In this document: in pieces, positions 47,797 to 56,774 of the stretch | Numbering within the stretch: position 1 is the stretch's first letter | How the letters are laid out: the number at the start of each line of letters is the position of its first letter | Assembly: GCF_003352385.1 (NCBI RefSeq) | Contig: NZ_CP031243.1 | Coordinates: forward strand, 1,466,501 to 1,530,500 | Length of the DNA: 64,000 nucleotides | Direction: 5' to 3' | Source: Haemophilus haemolyticus | Lineage (GTDB): Bacteria; Pseudomonadota; Gammaproteobacteria; Enterobacterales; Pasteurellaceae | Made by a program: the position numbers and the translations under genes | Notes under the pieces: model-generated | The model's input: only the letters and a program-made list of their open reading frames with translations | Told to the model about the DNA's origin: nothing | The model's database searches: none

Positions 47797-48785
47797 TTTA
47801 CTTGAAACAACTTAAGTGCTTGTTCATTGCTTAAGTCAATGTGATAGAACAATTTATAAAAACGTTGAATTTCAGGCACAAAGTCAGCATTCGCCCTACC
47901 ACTCAACATATGTTGTAACCAACGCACGCCTAATAAACGGTTTAAACTTGGTGGTGAATCAATCCAACCAAATGGTGTATGCGGCACAAAGAAAACTTGC
48001 TGATTTTTCACCGCACTTAATTCTTTCCATTGCGGATTGTTTTCAAGCGCTTTATAAAACTCATCATATTGGGTGAAAATCATTTGAGGATTCCACAATA
48101 AAAGTTGTTCCATTGAAACTTGAGTTAAGCCTTTTTGATCTCCCTCTGCGACGTTTTCCAAGCCAATCAATTCCATTGCTTCCGTATGAATCGAACCTTT
48201 TTGACCGGTTTGCAAACCATCCGCATTACGCGCTAAATAGGCAGTTTTATGATGTTGTTTAGCAAAATAGAGTGCTTGTTTAAGGGTTTCTTCCGCATAT
48301 TTGGCTTGTGCTTCAGCTTGTTTTTCGTTACCAAGCAACTTACCTAATTTACGTAACAAAGCAGGCGTTTCACTTAATCTGCCATCTAACAACAAATAAG
48401 GCACTTGAGTTTGAGCAAAAGTGCGGTCAGCTTGATCTTTATAATTCGGCGCAATATTCCCCACATCAATAATCAAGTCAGGTTTTAACGCAACGATTTT
48501 TTCTGCAGAAAGCGTGCTGCCTTTTCCCGCAATTTTACCGAGTGTGGGTAATTTTTTAATCTCACCATCAAACAACGCACCTGCTTTTGATTCCATTTTA
48601 AAGCCAGCAAAGCCTGCTAATTTTTCAGGTGCAACAGCAAGTAACAACACATCACTCGGGTTCCCCGCGCTTAATACTTTTTCAATTTTGGCTGGTTCAG
48701 GCAAGCTGCCTGCTTGGTAAGTTAAATCTTGAGCACTCACTTGCAAAGCAAAAAGTGCGGTGAAAATCGTGAACATTTTTTTCAT
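47793..48785 (-). CDS. periplasmic substrate-binding protein of the FecB/MolA class
   Basis: 330 residues, signal peptide ending VSA-QD (about 18). Class III binding-protein fold with two lobes and a long helix: LSAGNPSDVLLLAVAPEKLAGFAG, ALKPDLIIDVG and WNPQMIFTQYDEFY are typical of PF01497. FVPHTPFGWIDSPPSLNRLLGVRWL near the C-terminus closely follows a pattern in unassigned iron/molybdate-type members. It would deliver ligand from the TonB receptor to the permease. Its promoter faces two ModE-like palindromes. The ligand could be molybdate or tungstate, or a metal chelate. Confidence 0.88.
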   Translation of the reverse strand: MKKMFTIFTALFALQVSAQDLTYQAGSLPEPAKIEKVLSAGNPSDVLLLAVAPEKLAGFAGFKMESKAGALFDGEIKKLPTLGKIAGKGSTLSAEKIVALKPDLIIDVGNIAPNYKDQADRTFAQTQVPYLLLDGRLSETPALLRKLGKLLGNEKQAEAQAKYAEETLKQALYFAKQHHKTAYLARNADGLQTGQKGSIHTEAMELIGLENVAEGDQKGLTQVSMEQLLLWNPQMIFTQYDEFYKALENNPQWKELSAVKNQQVFFVPHTPFGWIDSPPSLNRLLGVRWLQHMLSGRANADFVPEIQRFYKLFYHIDLSNEQALKLFQVK

Positions 48786-48829
48786 TTTAGCTCCTTAAAA
48801 ATGAGAAATAATGGCTAATTTTACAACAT

Positions 48830-48853
48830 CGCTATATTTATTTAAATATAACG
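48830..48853. promoter_or_regulatory. ModE-like operator 1
   Basis: The 24-bp near-palindrome has arms CGCTATATTTAT and TTAAATATAACG, matching at 10 of 12 pairs. Outer CG(C/T)TATATT and ATAACG agree with the E. coli ModE operator outline (CGNTATATT...ATAACG). It lies 45 bp upstream of the binding-protein gene and would cover its promoter. Confidence 0.6.
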
Positions 48854-48877
48854 TAGCAAAAATAGGCAAAATAGTTC

Positions 48878-48913
48878 TATAATATTTAACGTTATATATT
48901 TTATTATATAGAT
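48878..48913. promoter_or_regulatory. promoter of the TonB operon with ModE-like operator 2
   Basis: A -10-like TATAAT at 48878-48883 is followed by CGTTATATATTTT and then TATATAG (48890-48911). The left half fits the ModE outline well, the right half weakly. A site over the start point would repress the plus-strand operon beginning at 48940. Confidence 0.5.
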
Positions 48914-48939
48914 TTATTTCGTAGATAAAGGATAATTCA

Positions 48940-49416
48940 ATGAAATTTGAAGTGATTTATAAATTTTTCTTAGTGTGGGGACTAGCCTTAAGTTTACTTT
49001 TCGTTGTTGCAAGTGGCATTTCAATGTGGTTAGGCTTTCCTTTTGCTCAAGCCCTAGAGATTCATCTTTTCTTTGCTGGATTTACCGTATTTGGTTTGTT
49101 ACTGCATTTTTATAGCCGCAAGAAGAAATGGGTAAAAATCAACACTCAATTTGCCGATCTCATCACTCATAATCGTATGCCTTCTTACTGCAATTTAGAT
49201 CGCTTGATAATGACTTTCGAGCATTTTTCTATTCAACAAATCGCCGAGCAACTTAATCTTTCTCTCCCGATTTTATTAAATGAATTATCACAAGCTCAAA
49301 TAAACATTACCGATTCCCACCGCACTTTACGCGAAAACTTTCCTCTCAACGATGAAAAAATTTTTGCCGCAATTACGATTGCGTTGAAAGTGCGGTTCAA
49401 TCCAACGTTACTGTAA
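48940..49416 (+). CDS. two-span membrane protein with a cytoplasmic C-terminal domain, function unknown
   Basis: 158 residues. Two membrane segments at about 8-30 and 38-58 (IYKFFLVWGLALSLLFVVAS and IHLFFAGFTVFGLLLHFYSR). His42 and His56 are in the second and could bind haem b, as in DUF4405-like proteins. The C-terminal ~90 residues are soluble, with a helix-turn-helix-like stretch FSIQQIAEQLNLSLPILLNEL. I do not recognise a named family. It stands 24 bp before the TonB receptor gene, in the same operon, and opposite the ABC importer. It could sense or help energise uptake; this is inference. Confidence 0.8.
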   Translation: MKFEVIYKFFLVWGLALSLLFVVASGISMWLGFPFAQALEIHLFFAGFTVFGLLLHFYSRKKKWVKINTQFADLITHNRMPSYCNLDRLIMTFEHFSIQQIAEQLNLSLPILLNELSQAQINITDSHRTLRENFPLNDEKIFAAITIALKVRFNPTLL

Positions 49417-49440
49417 CCCTAATCAAAGAAGGATCTTAAT

Positions 49441-51429
49441 ATGAAAAAAACCTTACTTTGCACCGCCATTGGTTTGGCGTGTTTACCTGCCTATGCAGAT
49501 AATGTTTTCACTCTTGGTCAAATTGAAGTAATTGGTGAAAACAGCACCGACCTAAGTACCAGCAGAATCGAGCAATCTGATTTACAAAGAAACAATCAAA
49601 TTCGTGTTTCGGATGTTGCAAAATCCACTCCAGGTGTTTTTTTAGAACGTAGTGGCGGGCGTAACGAACACAATTTACTCGTGCGTGGTTTTAATGCGCG
49701 ACGAGTACCAATCTTTATTGATGGTATCCCTGTTTATGTACCCTATGATGGCAGTATGGATATGGGGCGTTTTACAACTTTTGACCTATCTCGCATTGAT
49801 ATTTCCAAAGGGGCAAGCTCCGTATTATATGGCGCCAATACCTTAGGCGGTGCAGTAAATCTCATCACTCAAAAACCAACAAAAGAATTAGAAGGCACTA
49901 TTGGCTATGGCTTTTCCCATGGTAAAAGTGGCAATACGGGAACAAACCAAACTTATTTTAACTTAGGCACTAAACAAGAATTGTTCTACGCACAATTAAG
50001 TGGCTCATTCCTCGAAAAACAAGGCGCTCAACTCTCTCGTCATTATCAACAAATCAATCCAAAAGGCGATGACGGCGGCAGAGCTGAAAACTCTATTCAA
50101 CGAGATAAAAAACTAAGCCTAAAAATGGCCTTTACCCCAAACAAATCTGATGAATATGCCTTAGTACTTTCTACGCAAAAAGGGAATAAGCAGTCGCCGC
50201 TTTATTCAGGTAAAGATGGTTCTGGAAGATACTGGCGTTGGCCAATATGGGATAAAGATAGTATGTATTTCCTATCCCATACTGAATTTGATGCACACAA
50301 TCTCTACTTGAATACAAAAGTCTTCTACGATTCATTCAAAAATGATTTGCGCTCTTTTGATGATGAAACATTCACCAAACAGACTAAAAAATATGCTTTC
50401 AATAGTTTTTACCGAGACTATTCCTATGGCGCGGGTTTTGACTTAGGCGGTGATTTAACGACAAAAGATAGCTTAAAATTTTCTGCCATTGTGAAATATG
50501 ATGTTCACCGTGCGCATAACAACAATGATCCGGTTGAAGTTGATAAAGACCGCACTTATAGTTTTGGCTTAGAAAATGCTTATGCTTTTACTGATCAAAC
50601 AAAATTGGTCACAGGCGTAAGCTACGACTATCGCCAATCTAATCGTGCAGAACAGTATGAAAAAAAATGTACGAAAACAGGCAAAAATAACGCAATTTGT
50701 CCTTTTGATATTGGCAATAAACAGGCACTTAATTATCAAGTTAAACTCGTACATAACTTTGATAAAAATGACGAGTTTTCACTTAGCTTCGCGAAAAAAA
50801 CTCGCTTTGCCACAATGAAAGAACGTTATTCTCGTCGTTTTGGTAAAACAGAACCCAATCCATTCTTAAGCCCTGAAACAGCTTACCATTATGAAGCCAG
50901 TTATATGCGTACTTTTGGTGATTGGTTAAGATTAGATGGTGCATTATTCTATTCTGAAGTGAAAGATGCGATTGATACAGTGGCAATTACTCATAGCGTC
51001 AGCCAAGAGCAAAATGTTGGTAAAGAAATCTTTAGAGGTGCTGAACTTGCCGCGTCCATTTTTGCTACTGATAATTTAACTCTTGGTGCAAACTACACCT
51101 ACACTCAAGCAAAAAATAAAACGAAACATCTTATCGTCACAGATGTTCCAAAACACAAATTCTTTGCTTATGTAGATTGGAGAATTGTACCAAGTATTGC
51201 GTTTTATATCAGTCAAGAAGCGGAACACGGTCGCTATTATTTAGATGATGCTAAAACGGTAAAACTTTCAGGTTTTGGTAACACAAATGCTAAAGTGATT
51301 TATAACATCACCAAACAACTTAGCTTAGAAGCGGGTGTGTCAAATATCTTTGATAAAAACTACTACTATCAAGCCGGTTATCCAGAAGAAGGTCGTCTAT
51401 TCTTCTCAAATATGCGCTATCAATTCTAA
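49441..51429 (+). CDS. TonB-dependent outer-membrane receptor
   Basis: 662 residues. The signal peptide ends AYA-DN (20). A TonB-box-like stretch FTLGQIEVIGEN is followed by a plug (residues ~40-150; STPGVFLERSGGRNEHNLLVRGFNARRVPIFIDGIPVYVPYDG and VLYGANTLGGAVNLIT) and a 22-strand barrel ending MRYQF with terminal phenylalanine. It is expressed with the 158-residue membrane protein, divergent from the ABC importer. The adjacent ModE-like boxes point to molybdate, tungstate or a siderophore-like complex; iron-siderophore or haem uptake remain alternatives. AAGGAT precedes the ATG. Confidence 0.93.
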   Translation: MKKTLLCTAIGLACLPAYADNVFTLGQIEVIGENSTDLSTSRIEQSDLQRNNQIRVSDVAKSTPGVFLERSGGRNEHNLLVRGFNARRVPIFIDGIPVYVPYDGSMDMGRFTTFDLSRIDISKGASSVLYGANTLGGAVNLITQKPTKELEGTIGYGFSHGKSGNTGTNQTYFNLGTKQELFYAQLSGSFLEKQGAQLSRHYQQINPKGDDGGRAENSIQRDKKLSLKMAFTPNKSDEYALVLSTQKGNKQSPLYSGKDGSGRYWRWPIWDKDSMYFLSHTEFDAHNLYLNTKVFYDSFKNDLRSFDDETFTKQTKKYAFNSFYRDYSYGAGFDLGGDLTTKDSLKFSAIVKYDVHRAHNNNDPVEVDKDRTYSFGLENAYAFTDQTKLVTGVSYDYRQSNRAEQYEKKCTKTGKNNAICPFDIGNKQALNYQVKLVHNFDKNDEFSLSFAKKTRFATMKERYSRRFGKTEPNPFLSPETAYHYEASYMRTFGDWLRLDGALFYSEVKDAIDTVAITHSVSQEQNVGKEIFRGAELAASIFATDNLTLGANYTYTQAKNKTKHLIVTDVPKHKFFAYVDWRIVPSIAFYISQEAEHGRYYLDDAKTVKLSGFGNTNAKVIYNITKQLSLEAGVSNIFDKNYYYQAGYPEEGRLFFSNMRYQF

Positions 51430-51445
51430 GAAAAGTGCGGTAGAA

Positions 51446-51467
51446 AACCCCGACATTTTTCGGGGTT
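51446..51467 (+). terminator. terminator after the TonB receptor gene
   Basis: AACCCCG (51446-51452), an 8-base loop and CGGGGTT (51461-51467), then CATTTTTG. An uptake sequence AAGTGCGGT lies just before it (51434-51442). Confidence 0.78.
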
Positions 51468-51547
51468 CATTTTTGCCGAAAAAATCTTGCCCAGCCATTA
51501 AAACTCCCCTATTATTCACCGCACTTTTTTCTCATTTAGGAACAAAA

Positions 51548-53311
51548 ATGACAGAACAAACTTTTATCCCTGGCAAAGATGCCGCATTGGAAGATAGTAT
51601 TGCAAAATTTCAGCAAAAATTGACCGCACTTGGTTTTAATATTGAAGAAGCATCTTGGTTGAATCCGGTGCCAAATGTGTGGTCTGTGCATATTCGCGAT
51701 AAAGACTGCCCACAGTGTTTTTCTAATGGTAAAGGGGCTAGCAAAAAAGCGGCGTTAGCCTCCGCTCTTGGCGAATATTTTGAACGTCTTTCCACCAACT
51801 ATTTTTTTGCTGATTTCTATTTAGGGCAAAAGATTGCAAACAGCGATTTTGTACATTACCCCAATGAAAAATGGTTCCCGATTGAAGATGATGCTTTACT
51901 GCCTAATGGCATTTTAGATGATTATTTATTGGATTATTTTGATCCTAATGCCGAGCTTACGCCTGAATTATTAGTCGATTTACAATCTGGCAATTATGAT
52001 CGTGGGATCGTTGCTATGCCTTATATTCGTCAATCGGACGAACAAACCGTTTACATTCCACAAAGTATTATTGCCAACCTTTATGTCTCAAATGGGATGT
52101 CTGCGGGCAATACAAAATTTGAAGCACGCGTGCAAGGCTTGTCAGAAGTCTTTGAGCGTTATGTGAAAAACAAAATTATCGCTGAAGCAATTAGTCTGCC
52201 AGAAATTCCAAAATCGGTGATGGATCGCTATCCATCTATTAAGGCTTCCATTGCAAAATTAGAGGAAGAAGGTTTCCCTATTTATGCGTTTGATGCTTCA
52301 CTTGGCGGAAAATACCCTGTTATTTGCGTCGTATTATTAAATCCAAATAACGGTACGTGCTTTGCCTCTTTCGGTGCACATCCAAATTTCCAAGTAGCAT
52401 TAGAACGTACGGTGACTGAACTTTTACAAGGTCGTAGCTTGAAAGATTTGGATGTTTTCTCTCCGCCATCTTTCAATAACGATGATGTGGCTGAACACGC
52501 TAATTTAGAAACCCACTTTATTGACTCAAGCGGTTTAATTTCTTGGGATTTATTCAAAGAAACGCCTGATTATGAATTTGCTGATTGGGATTTCAGTGGT
52601 ACAACGCAGGAAGAATACAATAATTTAATGGCAATTTTCCGTGCGGATGAAAAAGAAGTTTACATAATGGATTACAACCATTTGGATGTCTATGCGTGCC
52701 GCATTATTGTGCCAGGCATGTCTGATATTTATCCAGCAGACGATTTAATTTACGCCAACAACAATATGGGCATGGATTGGCGCGAAATTTTACTCGATTT
52801 ACCAAACTGGCATCACGATGCAGAAACCTATCAAGAGTTATTAGAAGAATTAGACGGACAAGATATTGACGATGCAACTCGCGTGCGTGAATTTATCGGT
52901 ATCGTTGCACCTAAAAATAGCGGCTGGACAACCTTACGCGTGGGTGAATTAAAATCAATGCTCCACCTTGCATTAGGCGAATTAGAACAGGCATTAGATT
53001 GGGCAAACTGGACGCTGAATATGAACAGTTCCGTATTCACCACAGAACGTGTGAATTATTACCGCGTATTAATTTCCATCATTGAATTACATTTAGATCA
53101 AAATCGCGAACCAGCGCAATATCGTGCAGTGTTTGAGAAAATGTATGGTAAAGATGCGGTTAAACAAGCTTGGGCAGCTGTCTCTGAAGGTGGCAATCCG
53201 TTCTACAATCTTCCAGCAAGTGATGAAAATTTGGAAAACTTTAAGGAACATCAGGTGTTGCTGGGGGCTTATGGGAAGTTGCAGAAAGCAAAGCGAGCAC
53301 ATCAAAAATAA
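51548..53311 (+). CDS. ycaO: YcaO protein (ATP-dependent cyclodehydratase-fold, ribosomal S12 thiomethylation accessory)
   Basis: 587 residues from ATG 51548; an in-frame ATG at 51335 lies within the receptor gene and is rejected. It follows E. coli YcaO from end to end (TFIPGKDAALEDSIAKFQQKL, GKGASKKAALASALGEYFERL, LSEVFERYVKNKIIAEAISLPEIP, FASFGAHPNFQVALERTVTELLQG). The glutamates of these ALGEYFER and LSEVFER helices belong to the YcaO ATP-magnesium site. The C-terminal ~150 residues are TPR-like (ALGELEQALDWANWTLNMNSSVF). E. coli YcaO is linked to RimO thiomethylation of ribosomal protein S12. No peptide-precursor gene is adjacent, so a natural-product role is unlikely. Confidence 0.93.
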   Translation: MTEQTFIPGKDAALEDSIAKFQQKLTALGFNIEEASWLNPVPNVWSVHIRDKDCPQCFSNGKGASKKAALASALGEYFERLSTNYFFADFYLGQKIANSDFVHYPNEKWFPIEDDALLPNGILDDYLLDYFDPNAELTPELLVDLQSGNYDRGIVAMPYIRQSDEQTVYIPQSIIANLYVSNGMSAGNTKFEARVQGLSEVFERYVKNKIIAEAISLPEIPKSVMDRYPSIKASIAKLEEEGFPIYAFDASLGGKYPVICVVLLNPNNGTCFASFGAHPNFQVALERTVTELLQGRSLKDLDVFSPPSFNNDDVAEHANLETHFIDSSGLISWDLFKETPDYEFADWDFSGTTQEEYNNLMAIFRADEKEVYIMDYNHLDVYACRIIVPGMSDIYPADDLIYANNNMGMDWREILLDLPNWHHDAETYQELLEELDGQDIDDATRVREFIGIVAPKNSGWTTLRVGELKSMLHLALGELEQALDWANWTLNMNSSVFTTERVNYYRVLISIIELHLDQNREPAQYRAVFEKMYGKDAVKQAWAAVSEGGNPFYNLPASDENLENFKEHQVLLGAYGKLQKAKRAHQK

Positions 53312-53324
53312 ATGAGGCTTATTT

Positions 53325-53384
53325 CGTACTTTCAATTCTTGAAAGTACGACCTACTTTTCTTTGCTTCGCCAAAGAAAAGTAGG
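53325..53384. repeat. two hairpins after ycaO
   Basis: CGTACTTTCAA / TTGAAAGTACG (53325-53335, 53339-53349) and CCTACTTTTCTTTG / CAAAGAAAAGTAGG (53351-53364, 53371-53384), both perfect. Similar tracts reappear at 53763-53796. Confidence 0.8.
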
Positions 53385-53416
53385 CAAAAGAAAAGCGCCC
53401 CTGCTTTTCCTTATTT

Positions 53417-53513
53417 CCTTTGTTTCATACAATTTGCTTAACGGAAATTTTCTGAACTCGCCGCAAACGGCTCAAACAGACGAAAATTTCCTACAAATTC
53501 TATGAAACAAAGG
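53417..53513. repeat. compound inverted repeat A
   Basis: CCTTTGTTTCATA (53417-53429) pairs with TATGAAACAAAGG (53501-53513), and inside it GGAAATTTTC (53443-53452) pairs with GAAAATTTCC (53482-53491). The centre carries GCTCAAACAGACG, which returns in opposite orientation in repeat B. Confidence 0.8.
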
Positions 53514-53639
53514 CGGAAAAGAAGGGAACCCATTTAATTCTACCAACAAATAAAACGACCTATAAAAACCGACCTAAAACCAACCGCACTTTTTAAATGC
53601 TCCTCCGATAAACTCGGGGCCCATATAAATCGCCTTTGC

Positions 53640-53760
53640 GACTTTCAATTTTTAGGCAATTTTCGTCTGTTTGAGCAACGTAGTTGCGAGTTTAGAAAAT
53701 TGCCGTAAAGAAAATTGAAACAAAGCAAAGATCAGCGATTTAACTGGGGGTACTTTTCTT
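53640..53760. repeat. compound inverted repeat B, inverted copy related to repeat A
   Basis: TTTCAATTTT pairs with AAAATTGAAA and GGCAATTTTC with GAAAATTGCC; the centre reads CGTCTGTTTGAGC, the reverse complement of part of repeat A. Both end in GAAACAAAG-type sequence. No reading frame is apparent. Confidence 0.75.
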
Positions 53761-53762
53761 TG

Positions 53763-53796
53763 CTTACTTTCTTTTGTACAAGCAAAAGAAAGTAAG
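53763..53796. repeat. hairpin before gyrA
   Basis: CTTACTTTCTTTTG (53763-53776) pairs perfectly with CAAAAGAAAGTAAG (53783-53796) over a 6-base loop. It is related to the hairpins at 53351-53384. Confidence 0.8.
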
Positions 53797-53837
53797 TCGC
53801 CATTAGGCGAAATCCTAATGTAAAAAACATACCTTTA

Positions 53838-53846
53838 TGCTATAAT
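53838..53846 (+). promoter_or_regulatory. gyrA promoter, extended -10
   Basis: TGCTATAAT at 53838-53846 is an extended -10 element. The -35 region is weak. It puts the transcript start about 25 bases before the gyrA ATG at 53880. Confidence 0.6.
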
Positions 53847-53879
53847 CCGCCACAATTTTTGATCAAAAAAGGAATACCA

Positions 53880-56522
53880 ATGACGGATTCAATCCAATCA
53901 TCTATCACCCCTGTCAATATTGAAGAAGAACTCAAATCTTCCTACCTTGACTACGCGATGTCGGTTATCGTTGGGCGTGCATTACCTGACGTTCGAGATG
54001 GTCTAAAACCTGTTCACCGCCGCGTGTTGTTCTCAATGGATCGCGAAGGCAATACCGCCAATAAAAAATATGTAAAATCAGCGCGTGTTGTGGGTGATGT
54101 AATCGGTAAATATCACCCGCATGGTGACTCAGCCGTGTACGATACAATCGTTCGTATGGCACAACCATTCTCACTTCGCTATATGTTGGTTGATGGGCAA
54201 GGTAACTTCGGTTCAATTGATGGTGATGCGCCAGCTGCAATGCGTTATACCGAAGTGCGTATGCAAAAAATTACGCAAGCATTGCTCACGGATTTGGATA
54301 AAGAAACCGTCAATTTCTCGCCAAACTATGATGGCGAATTAATGATTCCTGATGTATTGCCTACTCGTATTCCAGCACTTTTAGCAAATGGTTCTTCTGG
54401 TATTGCGGTGGGGATGGCAACTAACATTCCTCCACACAACTTAAATGAAGTATTAAATGGTTGTTTGGCTTATATCGACAACAATGAAATTACCATTGAT
54501 GAATTAATGCAACATATTCCGGGACCAGACTTCCCAACGGCTGCATTAATTAATGGTCGTAAAGGGATTGAAGAGGCCTATCGTACTGGTCGTGGTAAAG
54601 TGTATGTTCGTGCTCGTGCAACGGTAGAAACCAACGAAAAAGGACGCGAGCAAATTATCGTGTCTGAATTGCCATACCAAGTAAATAAAGCAAAATTAGT
54701 CGAGAAAATCGCCGAATTAATTCGCGAGAAAAAAATCGAAGGCATCAGCAATATTACTGACCTTTCAAACAAAGAAGGGATTCGTATTGAAATTGATATT
54801 AAACGTGATGCAGTAGGGGAAGTGGTATTAAACCATCTTTACTCACTTACTCAAATGCAAGTGACCTTTGGCATCAATATGGTGGCATTGGATCATGGTC
54901 AGCCACGTTTATTTAATCTTAAAGAAATCATTGAAGCCTTTGTGTTACACCGCCGTGAAGTCGTTACACGTCGTTCTATCTTTGAGCTTCGCAAAGCGCG
55001 TGAACGTACGCACATTTTGGAAGGTTTAGCGGTTGCTCGTTCTAATATCGATGAAATGATTGCGATCATTCGCAACTCTAAAAACCGTGAAGAGGCCGCA
55101 ACAGCAATTAGCTCACGTTCTTGGACATTACATAGCGATATTATTAATCTTCTTGATGTTTCCGCTCGTCCTGATGAGTTAGAAGAAAATCTTGGTATTC
55201 AAGGCGAACAATATTACTTATCGCCAGCGCAAGTAAACGCAATTCTAGAACTTCGTTTACACCGTTTAACAGGCATTGCCTTTGAAGAAGTTGTAAAAGA
55301 ATATGAGGAATTATTAGTTAAAATTGCGGATCTTCTTCATATTTTAAGTAGCGCAGAACGCTTAATGGAAGTGATTCGTGAAGAATTAGAAGAAGTGAAA
55401 GCACAATTCGGTGATGATCGTTTAACTGAAATTACCGCAGCTTCTGGCGATATTGATTTAGAAGATTTAATCGCACAAGAAGACGTGGTGGTGACGCTTT
55501 CTCACGAAGGTTATGTGAAATACCAACCACTGACCGACTATGAAGCTCAACGTCGTGGCGGTAAAGGCAAATCAGCAACGAAGATGAAAGAAGAAGATTT
55601 TATCGAAAAATTACTGGTGGCAAACACTCACGACACGATCCTATGCTTCTCTAGCCGTGGTCGTTTATATTGGTTGAAAGTATATCAACTTCCGCAAGCA
55701 AGCCGTGGCGCACGCGGTCGTCCAATTGTGAATATTCTTCCGTTACAAAAAAACGAACGTATTACTGCAATCTTGCCAGTTTCTGCTTACGAAGAAGATA
55801 AATTCGTGGTCATGGCAACGGCTGGCGGTATTGTGAAGAAAATCGCCTTAACCGAATTTAGCCGCCCACGTTCAAACGGTATCATTGCATTAAATTTACG
55901 TGACGAAGACGAATTAATCGGCGTGGATATTACTGATGGTAGTAACGAAATTATGTTGTTCTCGTCACAAGGTCGCGTGGTACGTTTTGCAGAAAATGCT
56001 GTTCGTGCAATGGGGCGTTTAGCAACAGGCGTTCGCGGTATCAAACTTGCTCTAACAAACGATATTTCTGACGATGAAAGTGCGGTAGAAATTGAAGATA
56101 TTTCTGATGACAACACTGAAGCATCATTAGACTTAAATATCGATAAAGTGGTTTCTCTTGTTGTGCCAAAAGGTGAAGGTGCTATTTTAACCGCAACGCA
56201 AAACGGCTACGGAAAACGCACACAATTAAGTGAATACCCAACTAAATCACGTAATACAAAAGGTGTAATTTCAATTAAAGTGAGTGAACGCAATGGTAAA
56301 GTCGTTGCCGCAACTCAAGTAGAAGAAACAGACCAAATTATGTTGATCACTGATGCAGGAACCCTTGTTCGCACACGCGTAAGCGAAGTGAGCATCGTAG
56401 GTCGCAACACGCAAGGTGTTCGTTTAATTCGTACTGCAGATGATGAACACGTAGTAAGTTTAGAACGTGTTTGTGATGCAGATGAAGAGGATTCTTTGGA
56501 AGAAAGCAGTTCTGAAGAATAA
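53880..56522 (+). CDS. gyrA: DNA gyrase subunit A
   Basis: 880 residues from ATG 53880 with AAGGA upstream; an earlier ATG at 53859 is not used. Gyrase A cuts and rejoins DNA to introduce negative supercoils. The catalytic tyrosine is Tyr123 in [10 protein letters not shown]. The quinolone region [11 protein letters not shown] has Ser84 and Asp88, the susceptible-type residues. The C-terminal DNA-wrapping domain has the GyrA-box QRRGGKGK (about residue 560), and the protein ends in an acidic tail ([15 protein letters not shown]). Confidence 0.98.
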   Translation: MTDSIQSSITPVNIEEELKSSYLDYAMSVIVGRALPDVRDGLKPVHRRVLFSMDREGNTANKKYVKSARVVGDVIGKYHPHGDSAVYDTIVRMAQPFSLRYMLVDGQGNFGSIDGDAPAAMRYTEVRMQKITQALLTDLDKETVNFSPNYDGELMIPDVLPTRIPALLANGSSGIAVGMATNIPPHNLNEVLNGCLAYIDNNEITIDELMQHIPGPDFPTAALINGRKGIEEAYRTGRGKVYVRARATVETNEKGREQIIVSELPYQVNKAKLVEKIAELIREKKIEGISNITDLSNKEGIRIEIDIKRDAVGEVVLNHLYSLTQMQVTFGINMVALDHGQPRLFNLKEIIEAFVLHRREVVTRRSIFELRKARERTHILEGLAVARSNIDEMIAIIRNSKNREEAATAISSRSWTLHSDIINLLDVSARPDELEENLGIQGEQYYLSPAQVNAILELRLHRLTGIAFEEVVKEYEELLVKIADLLHILSSAERLMEVIREELEEVKAQFGDDRLTEITAASGDIDLEDLIAQEDVVVTLSHEGYVKYQPLTDYEAQRRGGKGKSATKMKEEDFIEKLLVANTHDTILCFSSRGRLYWLKVYQLPQASRGARGRPIVNILPLQKNERITAILPVSAYEEDKFVVMATAGGIVKKIALTEFSRPRSNGIIALNLRDEDELIGVDITDGSNEIMLFSSQGRVVRFAENAVRAMGRLATGVRGIKLALTNDISDDESAVEIEDISDDNTEASLDLNIDKVVSLVVPKGEGAILTATQNGYGKRTQLSEYPTKSRNTKGVISIKVSERNGKVVAATQVEETDQIMLITDAGTLVRTRVSEVSIVGRNTQGVRLIRTADDEHVVSLERVCDADEEDSLEESSSEE

Positions 56523-56541
56523 CCTATTATAAAATAACAAT

Positions 56542-56565
56542 CCGCACGTAAAACGTGCGGTTTTT
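56542..56565 (+). terminator. terminator after gyrA
   Basis: CCGCACGT (56542-56549), AAA loop, ACGTGCGG (56553-56560), then TTTTT. It lies 20 bp past the gyrA stop. Confidence 0.88.
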
Positions 56566-56579
56566 ATGTAAAATCTTTA

Positions 56580-56756
56580 AGAGCATATGGATATGCTCTA
56601 GCGTTGCATGCACTTCTATTATCTCCACGTTTTTATAGCGTGGATTTTTTCTGTTCATCGCTTAAGCTATTTGGCTCCATACGCATAGCGTATGGTTTTA
56701 TAGCCAGACTTTCATCTGGCTATAAGAAAAAAACGATTTTCAATCACTGAAAATCG
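56580..56756. repeat. run of five hairpins between gyrA and rnb
   Basis: AGAGCATAT/ATATGCTCT (56580-56599), TCCACG/CGTGGA with T-run (56624-56650), CCATACGC/GCGTATGG (56677-56695), TTATAGCCAGA/TCTGGCTATAA (56698-56725) and CGATTTTCA/TGAAAATCG (56734-56756). The genes on both sides converge. At least the second could end transcription; the purpose of the others is not clear. Confidence 0.75.
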
Positions 56757-56774
56757 GTTTAAAGAAGAACAATT

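Noticed and set aside
51335..51547. Upstream start for ycaO at 51335
   Set aside because: It lies in the receptor gene and runs through a terminator; homology begins at 51548.
51548..53311. Azole-modified peptide (bacteriocin) cluster around ycaO
   Set aside because: The protein is of the E. coli YcaO type with a C-terminal TPR-like part, and no precursor peptide, dehydrogenase or exporter gene is next to it.
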